Assembly (NCBI RefSeq): GCF_008933165.1
Contig: NZ_WBVQ01000001.1
Location: 1,426,001-1,490,000, forward strand
Length of the DNA stretch: 64,000 nucleotides
Reading direction: 5' to 3'
Source: Phaeocystidibacter marisrubri
GTDB taxonomy: Bacteria > Bacteroidota > Bacteroidia > Flavobacteriales > Schleiferiaceae
A program made the translations under genes and the position numbers. Below are positions 9,159-17,601 of this stretch, piece after piece. Below the pieces are notes generated by a model. That model did no database searches, was not told where the DNA came from, and saw nothing but the letters and a program-made list of their open reading frames with translations. Positions within the stretch are counted from its first letter, which is position 1; each line of letters begins with the position of its first letter.

Positions 9159-10435
9159 TTTCGACCCAATTTTTGATGAGCACTGGTGAAATGCCCTTCA
9201 GCTAGTGCGGCCGCAATGGAAATTTCACCACATAGCACTACTGCTCCACAGATTTCAGCAAACTTTACCGCTTTACCAAGACCAAAGCACCCCATCATTT
9301 CCAGGCACTCCTTTTGAGTAGGAAGTGAAGTCCCCCCTCCTACTGTACCCACAATCAGGTTGGGTAAAGTGACAGAGACGTAAAGTCCACCCTCTTCATT
9401 TACGCTCATTCTCGTAATCCCTATGGAAGCCTCAGAAACACAAGCGACATCTTGTCCCGTAGCTAGAAAAATAGCGGCCAATCCATTGGCATAATGTCCC
9501 TGAGATCCAATGGCTCCAGATTGAATGACATTCATCGTGCTGTGATGCCAATATCGGGCAATGTTCTCGGGCGTAGATTTGAGAACGGATGACACAACTT
9601 CTTTCGGAATGTCTATTTCTGTAACGACCTTCTTCCCCCTCACTCCTTGCAACGCACGAGAAGTCGCCTTTTTATCTCCTGATAAATTCCCTTCCACGTA
9701 CCACCTTGTAGGTGTCAGTAGTGAATTTTGAATGATGAAGGTACAGATGGCATCCGTGCATATCGTCACCATATTTTGTCCAGCCGCATCTCCCGTATAG
9801 AAGTTCAGCAACAAAGTCACCGCATTCCCCTCCATATTCACAGAAACCCCTTTCAATTGGGCAAAGCGACTCTTCGTTTGGGTGATCTCAACAAAGTGAT
9901 TCTCATTTTCTGCTACCCACTGAACAAATTTGGAGGCCGAGATCACAGATTCAAACAGAAACATCGGACTTCGCTGAACACCTTGACTAACGCAGATGGA
10001 TCGTACTCCACCCGCTTCATAACAGGCTTTGGCACCTCTGTGGTAAGAGGCCACTAAAGCACCTTCACTTGTTGCAAGTGGGACAAAGAACTCGCCATTT
10101 GCGTGACTACCTCGTACTTTTACAGGTCCCATTACTCCTGTAGGCACTTGTGTCATTCCAATAAAATTCTCGATGTTTCCCTTCAGCAATGAATGGTCGA
10201 GGTTTTGCTCACTCCCCGTTGTAAATCCATCCGTGAATGCCGTATTGGACGTCAGAAACGCAATCCGTTCGCGAATCACATTCAAGTCGAGTGAATCTGA
10301 AACAGACAATCTTCCTTTCACCTTCTCTCTGGTAATAAAACTCAATTCCGAATCGAGCGAAGTGAACAGCGACAAATTCTCCCGTTCGATATTCTGAACG
10401 AACGGAACTCTATCTAGGTTTATCTTGGATTTCAT
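9155..10435 (-). CDS. Class I hydroxymethylglutaryl-CoA reductase
   Basis: 426 aa, full length for the catalytic region of class I enzymes. It converts HMG-CoA to mevalonate with NAD(P)H, the committed step of the mevalonate route to isoprenoids. Catalytic residues visible are E124 (ATSEGALVAS), K255 in SGDKKATS, D329 in ATGQDVAC and H420 in TSAHQKLG. The motifs DAAGQNMV and GTVGGGTSLPTQ are also present. The spacing and wording of these blocks resemble eukaryotic/archaeal class I rather than class II bacterial enzymes. There are no membrane helices, so it is cytosolic. It sits between CdsA-like and lipid-kinase-like genes in one operon, which is unusual. Confidence 0.95.
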   Translation of the reverse strand: MKSKINLDRVPFVQNIERENLSLFTSLDSELSFITREKVKGRLSVSDSLDLNVIRERIAFLTSNTAFTDGFTTGSEQNLDHSLLKGNIENFIGMTQVPTGVMGPVKVRGSHANGEFFVPLATSEGALVASYHRGAKACYEAGGVRSICVSQGVQRSPMFLFESVISASKFVQWVAENENHFVEITQTKSRFAQLKGVSVNMEGNAVTLLLNFYTGDAAGQNMVTICTDAICTFIIQNSLLTPTRWYVEGNLSGDKKATSRALQGVRGKKVVTEIDIPKEVVSSVLKSTPENIARYWHHSTMNVIQSGAIGSQGHYANGLAAIFLATGQDVACVSEASIGITRMSVNEEGGLYVSVTLPNLIVGTVGGGTSLPTQKECLEMMGCFGLGKAVKFAEICGAVVLCGEISIAAALAEGHFTSAHQKLGRK

Positions 10436-10445
10436 ATGGCAAAGA

Positions 10446-11168
10446 TTATTGGGTTAGTAAAGTGGCATAAGCCACAATTGCAAGGGTGAAGATCAAGCTG
10501 TCAAAGCGATCATTCACGCCACCATGTCCGGGTATCCAATGACTATAGTCTTTTAGGCCAAGCTTGCGCTTTATCACCGAGGCGAGGATATCTCCCACAA
10601 ATGCCAAGACTGCTAAAACACTTGACAATACAAGCTCTGTAGCCAATCCAGTGGCAATGCTCAAGTGGTTCATGTACTCGAAAATAGCCACGATCAATAC
10701 AGCTATCCACCCTCCTATAAACCCTTCCGTGGTTTTACCTGGACTAATACTAGGAATCAGCTTTGAACGTCCTACCAGTTGTCCTGTGAGTTGTGAAAAA
10801 CTGTCAAATACAATCACGGCCATAAGAACGGGACCTAGGATTTGATGAGAAAGACCAGCAGCCCTCACAAAACCTACTAGTAAGAAGATATAAGCTGCGA
10901 TGGGCCATAGGTATTCACGAACGCTAGCTTTTAGTCGAATGGCACGAACAAACTCAATCAGTCCGATGAGTGAAACACCCCCAAAGGCAATCATTCGAGA
11001 TGTTCTAGGCATATCCAGCCAGAAGAACAATCCAAAAACGAAGAGGAGATACACGGCATACTTCAACCACTTGTTCCATCGCTCAAGTGGATTTAACCGC
11101 ACAGCGAGAGCCGTCATGCCTCCGCCTACCGCGGAAAGCACGCCAAGAATCGTAAGAAATATTTGCAT
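10446..11168 (-). CDS. cdsA: Phosphatidate cytidylyltransferase (CdsA family)
   Basis: 240 aa with about seven to eight membrane helices. The C-terminus carries the CdsA signature: SVIKRKLGLKDYSHWIPGHG, then GVNDRFDS, with the conserved K, D, PGHGG and D residues. A second conserved block (KLIPSISPGKTTEG) precedes it. The enzyme makes CDP-diacylglycerol from phosphatidate and CTP for phospholipid synthesis. It follows the CDP-alcohol phosphatidyltransferase gene by 5 bp and precedes the HMG-CoA reductase gene by 10 bp, so all are probably one transcript. Because the neighbours are isoprenoid genes, activation of another lipid phosphate is possible, but the sequence reads as bacterial CdsA. 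Confidence 0.9.
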   Translation of the reverse strand: MQIFLTILGVLSAVGGGMTALAVRLNPLERWNKWLKYAVYLLFVFGLFFWLDMPRTSRMIAFGGVSLIGLIEFVRAIRLKASVREYLWPIAAYIFLLVGFVRAAGLSHQILGPVLMAVIVFDSFSQLTGQLVGRSKLIPSISPGKTTEGFIGGWIAVLIVAIFEYMNHLSIATGLATELVLSSVLAVLAFVGDILASVIKRKLGLKDYSHWIPGHGGVNDRFDSLIFTLAIVAYATLLTQ

Positions 11169-11173
11169 GACTC

Positions 11174-11743
11174 TTACTTTTTAAGAACCCAATATAGGCC
11201 CTTGGCATTGGATCTCATTTCCGGAAGAACCGCTTGCACTAAAAGGTGTTCAGTAAAAGCCATTAAACCCCATATCAGCATGAAATAGTAATAGCTTTCG
11301 TAGAAATCGAAGACGAAAGTCACGAAAAAAAATCCACCCTGAATGTAGCCTCCAATTTTCATGGAATACAAATGCAAACTTGGAAGTCGCTTAAACTTGA
11401 TAAGAGCGAACACCACTGTGGAAAGAAACATCCCGATGAACAAGAGAAAGCTCGCTAAATGAGGTTCTAAGGCCTCCCATTTAAAAGTGAAGAGTCCGAG
11501 AATAGCAGCGATATAAGTTCCATTATCTGCCATGGAGTCCAATCGAGCTCCTAGTTCTGTTTCGAGGTTGAATCGTCTCGCGATAAAACCATCTAAGATG
11601 TCACTGATCAGATTGGCAACAATGAGCCCAACGAACGGCGACTCTAACTTGGCATAGATGCAATACAGTAAGACGGGAAATGCCAGTATGCGATATACCG
11701 ACAACGCATTGGGCAGATTCGCCCACGTTTTGGAGAGGTTCAT
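11174..11743 (-). CDS. CDP-alcohol phosphatidyltransferase family protein
   Basis: 189 aa, first gene of the lipid operon. The family signature DG-x2-AR-x8-G-x3-D-x3-D is seen as DGFIAR, then GARLDSMAD near residues 50-72. About five membrane helices follow. Enzymes of this family swap the CMP of CDP-diacylglycerol for an alcohol such as glycerol-3-phosphate, serine or inositol phosphate. The length fits PgsA-type or small PssA-type proteins, but I cannot assign the alcohol. A CDP-diacylglycerol supply comes from the next gene. The promoter region is AT-rich DNA at 11744-11800 with a TATATTG-like box. Confidence 0.88.
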   Translation of the reverse strand: MNLSKTWANLPNALSVYRILAFPVLLYCIYAKLESPFVGLIVANLISDILDGFIARRFNLETELGARLDSMADNGTYIAAILGLFTFKWEALEPHLASFLLFIGMFLSTVVFALIKFKRLPSLHLYSMKIGGYIQGGFFFVTFVFDFYESYYYFMLIWGLMAFTEHLLVQAVLPEMRSNAKGLYWVLKK

Positions 11744-12061
11744 AATTTAGGTTTATTTGGTTTGGGTGGCAATATATAAATTTTTACATAAATGCATTAT
11801 TTTGATTTTCAACCTTATAAGCAACACATTAATTATGCACGTGCAGTATATCAGAATTAACTCCACCTCTTTGAAGATGAGATAGATATGGAGGTGAATG
11901 ATAGAGGTTGGATTTTATCTCAAGGGCTTCGAGAGTGGGATTCCGCTCGTACCTCGTGGTCTCCTAGTGCGGTGACCTTCACCACCATTCGAAAGCCTAC
12001 TCGCTCGACTTGATACGGCTCTGCCCTTGCTGCTTCATGCAACAAGCAAGGCTTTCATCTG

Positions 12062-12106
12062 CTATTCAACTGGAGATGGGATTCCGCTCGTGCCTCGCGG
12101 CATCCT
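12062..12106. repeat. Direct repeat A, copy 1
   Basis: The stretch CTATTCAACTGGAGA followed by GGGATTCCGCTCGTGCCTCG and CGGCATCCT is present here and again at 12869-12914 with a single visible change, so it is a direct repeat of about 45 bp. A more diverged copy starts near 11936. No coding frame is conserved. Confidence 0.8.
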
Positions 12107-12202
12107 TGCGAGTGATCTTCACCAATAGTAAGCCTCCTCTCTCCGTTCGGCCCGCTTTTTTTATTCCCTACACTTACAAGCAAGCTTGACGTGCGGGAAT
12201 AA

Positions 12203-12228
12203 AAAAAGCCTCGCTGTAGCGAGGCTTT
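12203..12228 (-). terminator. Terminator of tRNA-Val copy 1
   Basis: The stem GCCTCGCT/AGCGAGGC (loop GTA on the plus strand) is followed on the minus strand by seven T, just downstream of the tRNA. Confidence 0.85.
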
Positions 12229-12235
12229 CTCTTGG

Positions 12236-12310
12236 TGGGTGATGAGGGATTCGAACCCCCGACCCTCTGCTTGTAAGGCAGATGCTCTGAACCAACTGAG
12301 CTAATCACCC
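12236..12310 (-). tRNA. tRNA-Val (anticodon TAC), copy 1
   Basis: Read on the minus strand, the acceptor stem GGGTGAT pairs with ATCACCC and is followed by discriminator A. The D-arm is TAGCTCAGTTGGTTCAGAGCA, shown here only as its known pattern of conserved G and A bases. The anticodon loop CTTACAA carries TAC, and the T-loop is GGTTCGAATCC. CCA is not encoded. The sequence is identical to the copy at 13187-13261. A TATATTTG box lies at 12347-12354, an ideal -7 element for Bacteroidota. Confidence 0.97.
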
Positions 12311-12868
12311 GATAAAATCCGCGTTGCGTTTTGCGCTTGCGGGCTGCAAATATAGAACGCTATTCTTAATAATACCGCGGTTTGCAGGGAGTTTTTTAGA
12401 AAATATTTCCATCGTCAGAATCGCAAGGCAGCAATCTACAGGATATGAAGCAATTAGAATTGAGTTAAAGATCCTAGAATCTTAAGAAGCGGTCCGCCTT
12501 ATCTCTTTAGACGATTGTAAACGTTTATATAACGACTCCCCTCAGAGAAAATACAGAACTTGAAAGCGGGGCTAGCGGGAGCGGCCCCTGGGGAACCCGT
12601 CAGCCATAATTTCGATTCTAGCCTTTACCCTACTGTCACTGATGCAATGCCCCTCTAATCTTTTACTTCACCCAACTCTCCCCTTCGTTCACATAATGAT
12701 TCCAGCCCCGAGAAGTAGCTCAACCGAACCTGTAAGATGATCTGCTGACATTCTTACTCCCAATCCTTCTACCGTGTAGTGATTTTAAAATAGTGCGTGA
12801 ATGGGATGATGCATAGTACGGCTCTTCCTATGCTCATCCTGTATCGTGCAATGAGCAATGCATTCATC

Positions 12869-12914
12869 AACTATTCAACTGGAGAAGGGATTCCGCTCGT
12901 GCCTCGCGGCATCC
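12869..12914. repeat. Direct repeat A, copy 2
   Basis: Second copy of the 45-bp sequence described at 12062-12106. A second shared block (TTATTCCCTA, CACTTACAAG, AAGCTTGACGTGCGGG) follows at 12970-13008, matching 12160-12197. Copies are 807-810 bp apart while the tRNA genes are 951 bp apart, so this is not a simple tandem duplication. Confidence 0.8.
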
Positions 12915-13152
12915 TATGAGAGGGCGCCACAACAATAATAGCCACCTCGCTCCGCTCGGTAAGGCTTTTTTTATTCCCTAACACTTACAAGTAAGCTTGA
13001 CGTGCGGGCAAAGATTCTTTCGGGAGGGATTCACCTCCCTGCGGTCGGTGATCCCGTGTGGAGACCTCCACCATTCGAAAGCCTGTTCGCTCCGCTCACT
13101 ACGGCTTTTTTCATGCTTGTTACGCTGCGAGCAAGCTCGGCGTAACCGCATA

Positions 13153-13179
13153 AAAAAAGCCTCGCTGTAGCGAGGCTTT
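13153..13179 (-). terminator. Terminator of tRNA-Val copy 2
   Basis: Same GCCTCGCT/AGCGAGGC stem and T-run as at copy 1, directly downstream of the tRNA on the minus strand. Confidence 0.85.
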
Positions 13180-13186
13180 CTCTTGG

Positions 13187-13261
13187 TGGGTGATGAGGGA
13201 TTCGAACCCCCGACCCTCTGCTTGTAAGGCAGATGCTCTGAACCAACTGAGCTAATCACCC
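13187..13261 (-). tRNA. tRNA-Val (anticodon TAC), copy 2
   Basis: Identical to copy 1: acceptor GGGTGAT/ATCACCC with discriminator A, anticodon loop CTTACAA, T-loop GGTTCGAATCC, no encoded CCA. Its promoter is clear: TTG at 13323-13325, a 19-nt spacer, and TATATTTG at 13296-13303. Confidence 0.97.
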
Positions 13262-13295
13262 GAGATGTAACAACGCTTTCGCGTTATTGCGGGTG

Positions 13296-13325
13296 CAAAT
13301 ATAGAGTTCCTTTTTATTCCTGCAA
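13296..13325 (-). promoter_or_regulatory. Promoter of tRNA-Val copy 2
   Basis: TTG at 13323-13325 and TATATTTG at 13296-13303 on the minus strand, 19 nt apart. This fits the Bacteroidota primary-sigma consensus (TTTG, about 19 nt, TAnnTTTG). The box ends 34 bp before the mature tRNA 5' end. Confidence 0.75.
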
Positions 13326-13334
13326 CAAGAGACC

Positions 13335-13368
13335 AAAAAAAATGTCCCGCTGTAGAGCGGGACATTTT
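13335..13368 (-). terminator. Terminator after the 77-aa protein gene
   Basis: The stem ATGTCCCGCT/AGCGGGACAT (13342-13351 and 13356-13365) with a 4-nt loop is followed on the minus strand by a run of eight T. Confidence 0.88.
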
Positions 13369-13386
13369 CTCACCTAGAAAATAATA

Positions 13387-13620
13387 CTATTTCGAAACTT
13401 TATAGCCGAGGCTCTTAAGATATTCAATATGAGTATCTACCTCTTGCTGTTTCTGTTTATCCATGATCTTATCGATGCTCTTTTTAAGACCATTCAATTC
13501 GTCAGGGCTCATTTTCCCTAGAAATTGTGAAGCAAAAAGTGACTTTAACGATTTGTTGTTGTTCTGATTCTCTCGAATCTTGTTCACTAATTGCAGCGGA
13601 GTGATATCCTTTTTTGCCAT
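13387..13620 (-). CDS. Small conserved-looking protein of unknown function
   Basis: 77 aa from the ATG at 13620 (MAKKDITPLQLVNKIREN). An in-frame ATG at 13665 would add 15 residues that do not look like coding sequence. The protein is helical and Lys-rich, with a Gln/Asn-rich segment (RENQNNNKSLKSLF) and a C-terminal HIEYLKSLGYKVSK. No membrane segment or signal peptide is visible. A strong terminator follows it, which supports a real transcript. I do not recognise the family. The next gene on this strand, E1 dehydrogenase, is 80 bp upstream. Confidence 0.65.
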   Translation of the reverse strand: MAKKDITPLQLVNKIRENQNNNKSLKSLFASQFLGKMSPDELNGLKKSIDKIMDKQKQQEVDTHIEYLKSLGYKVSK

Positions 13621-13699
13621 ACTTTCTCTCTTAAATAATACTTGTCTCTCGCTGCAAATATACAAACCAATTGTACATCACTGGTTTACGTAAATTGGC

Positions 13700-15694
13700 C
13701 TAGTATTCAAGTAACATTTCCAACTTCTCCTTTAATCGATTCCATGGAAGGAATCCACCTTCCAATGGAGAGGCAAATGGAATTGGAGTATCTAAAGAGG
13801 TTACATGTACGATAGGAGCATCCAGATGAGTAAATAACTCCTCTCCCACTCGAGCAGAGATATCATTGATGAATCCTCCACTGCGCACGTCTTCTGAAAC
13901 GAGTATCAATCGACCTGTTTTACGCACACTGGTGGCAATGGTTTCATAATCCCATGGCACAAGGGTTCGAAGGTCGATAACTTCTACATCAGCGTCGAGT
14001 TCACGTACAATGTCCATGGACTTATGCACTCCCATTCCATAGGTCACCAATGTGGCTGCTGATCCAGCTTTAACAATGGATGCACGTCCAAATGGAACCG
14101 TGTAGTATTCGGTTGGAACTTCTCCTGTTTCACTTCTGTACAACCCTTTGTGTTCAAAGAACATGACAGGATTAGGATCGCGGAAAGCTTGGAGCAACAA
14201 GCCCTTAGCATCCGCTGGATTCGATGGATAGACGACTTTCAAGCCAGGCGTATGGGTGAACCACGCTTCATTGCTCTGCGAATGGAAAGGTCCGGCAGCA
14301 ACGCCTGCTCCGGTAGGCATGCGAACCACTACGTCAGCGTTTTGCCCCCATCTCCAATGAATCTTAGCGAGGTTATTCACGATCTGCGTAAAACCTTCGG
14401 TGACGAAATCGGCGAACTGCATTTCTACCATGGATTTCTTACCGACGATAGAAAGCCCCAATCCCGTTCCTAAGATCGCTGCCTCACACAGAGGAGTATT
14501 TCGAACTCGAGCTTTTCCAAATTTCTGCATCAATCCATCGGTAGCCTTAAATACACCACCATAATCAGCAATGTCTTGGCCCATCAAAACCAATTCTGGA
14601 TGTGCTTCCATCGCTTGGGTTAACCCGCTGTGAATAGCATCAATCATTCGCAATTCTTCCACCTTATCTGAAGATGGATGAACCTCTTCATTGTCAAATG
14701 GCGCAAATAAGTCACGGAACTCCCGTTCTTCATCAAACTGAATAACCGGATAAGAATCAGCTACGTCCAATTCATCGGCGATGTGTTTCTTCACTTCCGC
14801 TTGCATGGACTGCATTTCCTTTTCATTCGTGATATTGTTCTCGATCAAAAAGGCTTCAAAGCGCTTCAGTGGATCTTTAGTGGTCCACTCTTCTATCAAT
14901 CCCTCTGGATAATATTTGGTTCCTGAAGCTTCTTCGTGACCGCGAATACGGAAGGTCTTGCATTCAAGAATTACTGGACGAGGATTGGAACGCATACTAT
15001 CGGTAAGAGCTCTGGTGGTGCGGTACACCTCAATAATGTCGTTTCCATCCACAGAATAGGCTTCCATGCCATAGGCAGGACCTTTCACAGTGAATGAATC
15101 GAAATTGAATTGCTCTCTACTTGGTGTACTCAAGCCCCACTGATTGTTCTCAATAACAAAAATGACAGGTAAGCCCCAAACGGAAGCCACATTCAAAGCC
15201 TCGTGGAAGTCACCTTCAGATGCTCCACCGTCGCCGGTATACACCATGGCCACTTTCTGATCTCCATCGATCAAGTGACCCAATGCCAAACCATCTGCAA
15301 GGCCTAATTGAGGACCTAGGTGGCTGATCATGCCCACTATTTTGTGTTCTTTGGAACCGAAGTGGAACGAACGGTCTCTTCCCTTTGTGAATCCCTCTAA
15401 CTTTCCTTGGAATTGGGCAAAGAGCTTGTTCAAAGGAACCTTTCTAGATGTAAATACACCTAGATTTCTGTGCATGGTACAGATGAACTCATCCTCATTC
15501 ATGGCGAGGGATGTGCCTACGGAAACGGCCTCTTGTCCGTACCCTGAGAACCACTTTGAGATTCGTCCTTGTCGTAGTAAAATTAACATCTTGTCCTCGA
15601 TCAATCGAGGGATGATCATCGCTTTATAGAGATCTATATATTGCTCGTTCGTTAGCGATGGCTGCTCTGGTAAGCCTGCTGCTTCACTTTTCAT
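13700..15694 (-). CDS. Fused alpha/beta E1 component of a 2-oxoacid (branched-chain type) dehydrogenase
   Basis: 664 aa. Residues 15-325 are the E1-alpha half, with the thiamine-diphosphate motif GDGGASEGDF ending in VIENNQ and a FSGYGQEA entry motif. Residues 350-664 are the E1-beta half (RMIDAIHSGL, GQDIADYGGVF, MPTGAGVAAGPFHSQS). Many bacteria keep these as two genes; the fused form is common in Bacteroidota. The enzyme decarboxylates 2-oxo acids such as 2-oxoisovalerate and passes the acyl group to a lipoyl E2, feeding branched fatty acid primers. E2 and E3 genes are not in the window. The gene is divergent from the 2OG oxygenase. Confidence 0.93.
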   Translation of the reverse strand: MKSEAAGLPEQPSLTNEQYIDLYKAMIIPRLIEDKMLILLRQGRISKWFSGYGQEAVSVGTSLAMNEDEFICTMHRNLGVFTSRKVPLNKLFAQFQGKLEGFTKGRDRSFHFGSKEHKIVGMISHLGPQLGLADGLALGHLIDGDQKVAMVYTGDGGASEGDFHEALNVASVWGLPVIFVIENNQWGLSTPSREQFNFDSFTVKGPAYGMEAYSVDGNDIIEVYRTTRALTDSMRSNPRPVILECKTFRIRGHEEASGTKYYPEGLIEEWTTKDPLKRFEAFLIENNITNEKEMQSMQAEVKKHIADELDVADSYPVIQFDEEREFRDLFAPFDNEEVHPSSDKVEELRMIDAIHSGLTQAMEAHPELVLMGQDIADYGGVFKATDGLMQKFGKARVRNTPLCEAAILGTGLGLSIVGKKSMVEMQFADFVTEGFTQIVNNLAKIHWRWGQNADVVVRMPTGAGVAAGPFHSQSNEAWFTHTPGLKVVYPSNPADAKGLLLQAFRDPNPVMFFEHKGLYRSETGEVPTEYYTVPFGRASIVKAGSAATLVTYGMGVHKSMDIVRELDADVEVIDLRTLVPWDYETIATSVRKTGRLILVSEDVRSGGFINDISARVGEELFTHLDAPIVHVTSLDTPIPFASPLEGGFLPWNRLKEKLEMLLEY

Positions 15695-15843
15695 GGGTCA
15701 TCGTAAGATTGAAACACCAAATGTAATGAGGAGACGTTCACATCTACACAAATTCCCAAATCAATTGTGAAGATTATCAACAATTCCCATCTTCGCATAA
15801 GAACAACTACTTTGCAGGTGGCCCACACCACCTATAACCTTTG

Positions 15844-15851
15844 TACCTTTG
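15844..15851 (+). promoter_or_regulatory. -7 box of the oxygenase-trmD transcript
   Basis: TACCTTTG, a TAnnTTTG match, ends 19 bp before the ATG at 15871. A TTTG at 15811 lies farther upstream than ideal. Confidence 0.6.
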
Positions 15852-15870
15852 CCTCTAAACCGCATCGAAT

Positions 15871-16821
15871 ATGCCACTGACAAGTATTCCAACTGTAGAT
15901 CTATCTGAATTCACTTCCGGTGATTCCGTTCGTAAAAATCGCTTCATTCGCGAGTTGGGAACGGCCTATGAAGAAATTGGATTTGTGACTGTTACCAATC
16001 ACGGTTTGACCCAAGAACTCCGTGAAAATCTATACGAGCAAGTGGAGCAATTCTTCGCGCTCGACGAAAATATCAAATTGAAGTATCACGTAGACGGATT
16101 GGCGGGTCAGCGTGGCTACACTCCTTTCGGAAAAGAACACGCCAAAGGCCACAATGCGGGTGACCTAAAAGAATTCTTCCAATTCGGACAGAACATGAAG
16201 AGTGATCCACATGAAGGGGATGATTATCCTCTAAATGTGAATGTATCTGAACTTCCACAGTTCAATCCAACGGCAATGACGGCGTACAAAACTTTGGAAG
16301 CAGCAGGTTCAAAACTCTTGCAGGCCATTGCCTTGTACTTGAAGTTAGACGAACACTACTTCGACGCCAAGATTCACGATGGAAACAGCATCCTACGCGC
16401 AATTCACTACCCTCCTATTACTGAAGAACCGAAAGATGCTGTTCGCGCCGCCGAACATGAAGACATCAACCTCATCACACTATTGATGGGTGCTTCTGCG
16501 GAAGGATTGGAAGTGAAGACCAAAGAGGGAAAATGGCTCGCTGTAAATGTAGCCGAAGATGCCATTGTGGTGAATGTTGGCGATATGCTTCAGCGATTGA
16601 CCAATAACGTTCTTCGTTCTACGACCCATAGAGTTGTGAATCCACCTAAAGAAAAGTGGGGAAAATCGCGTTTTAGCATTCCTTTCTTCCTTCACCCAGT
16701 AGCAGAAATGGATCTTACTTGTCTCGATTCTTGTATCACAGAAGAAAATCCAAAAGGTTTTGAGGATACTACAGCAGGTGAATACTTGGATGAACGCCTA
16801 CGCGAAATCGGATTGAAATAA
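15871..16821 (+). CDS. 2-oxoglutarate/Fe(II) oxygenase, isopenicillin-N-synthase-like family
   Basis: 316 aa. The N-terminal DIOX_N block (TVDLSEFTSGD, EEIGFVTVTNHG) is followed by the catalytic jelly roll. The iron triad is His and Asp in AEHEDINLITLL and His in STTHRVVNPP, and the co-substrate Arg is in SRFSIPFF. The family hydroxylates or desaturates small molecules; the substrate here is unknown. The stop codon is followed at once by the trmD start (TAAATG), so the two are cotranscribed. In many bacteria the place before trmD is held by rpsP and rimM, which are absent here. Confidence 0.9.
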   Translation: MPLTSIPTVDLSEFTSGDSVRKNRFIRELGTAYEEIGFVTVTNHGLTQELRENLYEQVEQFFALDENIKLKYHVDGLAGQRGYTPFGKEHAKGHNAGDLKEFFQFGQNMKSDPHEGDDYPLNVNVSELPQFNPTAMTAYKTLEAAGSKLLQAIALYLKLDEHYFDAKIHDGNSILRAIHYPPITEEPKDAVRAAEHEDINLITLLMGASAEGLEVKTKEGKWLAVNVAEDAIVVNVGDMLQRLTNNVLRSTTHRVVNPPKEKWGKSRFSIPFFLHPVAEMDLTCLDSCITEENPKGFEDTTAGEYLDERLREIGLK

Positions 16822-17505
16822 ATGAGAATAGATATTATCACGGTTCTACCCGAGTTACTGAGAAGTCCGTTTGAAGCTTCTATTCTAAAGCGAGCCCAAG
16901 ACAAGGGTCTCGTGGAGGTTCATTTACACAACCTAAAGGAATACGGCCAGGGTAAGCACAATCAGATAGACGATTACCAATTCGGCGGTGGAGCTGGAAT
17001 GGTAATGATGGTTGAGCCCATCTTTGAATGCATCGAAAAATTGCAATCAGAGCGCAAATATGACCAGGTTATTTACATGACTCCTGATGGAGAAACGTTT
17101 AACCAAAGTCATGCAAACCAACTCTCTCTGCAAGAGAACCTCATCATTCTCGCCGGACACTACAAAGGAGTTGATCAACGCGTTCGTGATCATTTAATCA
17201 CAATGGAATTGTCGATTGGAGATTTCGTGCTGAGTGGTGGCGAACTAGCCGCGGCTGTTGTCTCCGATGCGATCATCCGACTCCTTCCGGGCGTTCTAAA
17301 CGATGAGACTTCCGCATTGACGGATTCCTTCCAAGACAATTTGCTAGCCCCACCCGTTTATACTCGTCCAGCTGAGTTTCGAGGCTGGAAAGTTCCAGAT
17401 GTTTTGTTAAGCGGTCATTTTCAAAAGATTGACGACTGGCGTCATGAGCAAGCTTATCAGCGTACACTCAACCGTAGACCTGACTTGCTGGACGACAAAA
17501 AATGA
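16822..17505 (+). CDS. trmD: tRNA (guanine-N1)-methyltransferase TrmD
   Basis: 227 aa. It methylates G37 of tRNAs with SAM and prevents +1 frameshifting. The trefoil-knot SPOUT fold is visible through [13 protein letters not shown] at the start, [11 protein letters not shown] near 56, [12 protein letters not shown] near 112 and the knot segment [14 protein letters not shown] near 133. The linker and C-terminal helical domain include [12 protein letters not shown] and end with RRPDLL. The length is normal. It starts directly after the oxygenase stop and is followed by rplS after a leader of about 145 bp. Confidence 0.97.
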   Translation: MRIDIITVLPELLRSPFEASILKRAQDKGLVEVHLHNLKEYGQGKHNQIDDYQFGGGAGMVMMVEPIFECIEKLQSERKYDQVIYMTPDGETFNQSHANQLSLQENLIILAGHYKGVDQRVRDHLITMELSIGDFVLSGGELAAAVVSDAIIRLLPGVLNDETSALTDSFQDNLLAPPVYTRPAEFRGWKVPDVLLSGHFQKIDDWRHEQAYQRTLNRRPDLLDDKK

Positions 17506-17538
17506 GGCAGTTAGCGTAGATTTTTATAAAAAACCTCG

Positions 17539-17601
17539 TAAGTTTGCACCCCGTTTCAGAGGTATATTTCCAAAGGAACGTTTACGGAGAGTTAACCTCT
17601 G
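17539..17601 (+). promoter_or_regulatory. rplS promoter and structured leader
   Basis: TAAGTTTG (17539-17546) is a good -7 box. The transcript would start near 17553 and begin with CAGAGGT (17557-17563), which pairs with ACCTCTG (17595-17601) and encloses a small hairpin TTCC-AAA-GGAA (17568-17578). This resembles a ribosomal-protein leader that could bind L19. A flavobacterial L19 leader motif has, as I recall, been described, but I cannot check a match here. Confidence 0.5.

Larger units (their letters stand above)
11744..12235. other. Gene-free region with repeat debris downstream of tRNA-Val copy 1
   Basis: No credible coding frame. 11744-11830 is AT-rich and probably holds the promoter of the lipid operon. 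From about 11935 there are short repeated phrases: ATTCCGCTCGT followed by CCTCG at 11940 and again at 12079, and a TTATTCCCTA/CTTACAAG/AAGCTTGACGTGCGGG block at 12160-12197. All recur near the second tRNA-Val gene. They look like decayed copies of one tRNA-linked sequence. Confidence 0.7.
12311..13186. other. Gene-free region between the two tRNA-Val genes
   Basis: 12347-12354 holds the TATATTTG promoter box for the first tRNA. From 12370 to 12860 I find no coding frame, no RNA structure I recognise, and no repeats. From 12869 to 13150 the DNA is made of repeat phrases shared with 11935-12200. It also has inverted segments such as GGGAGGGATTCACCTCCC (13021 on), and complementary phrases around GCTTGTTACGCTGCGAGCAAGC (split here as arms GCTTG and CAAGC near 13116-13136). 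Confidence 0.65.

Noticed and set aside
12978-13259. Open frames of 93 and 71 codons over tRNA-Val copy 2 (VGGSNPSSPTK...)
   Set aside because: They run across the tRNA gene and its terminator; the protein text is a translation of tRNA sequence.
11744-13261. Insertion sequence or integrated phage at the tRNA-Val genes
   Set aside because: No transposase, integrase or coding frame is present; only short repeat phrases remain.
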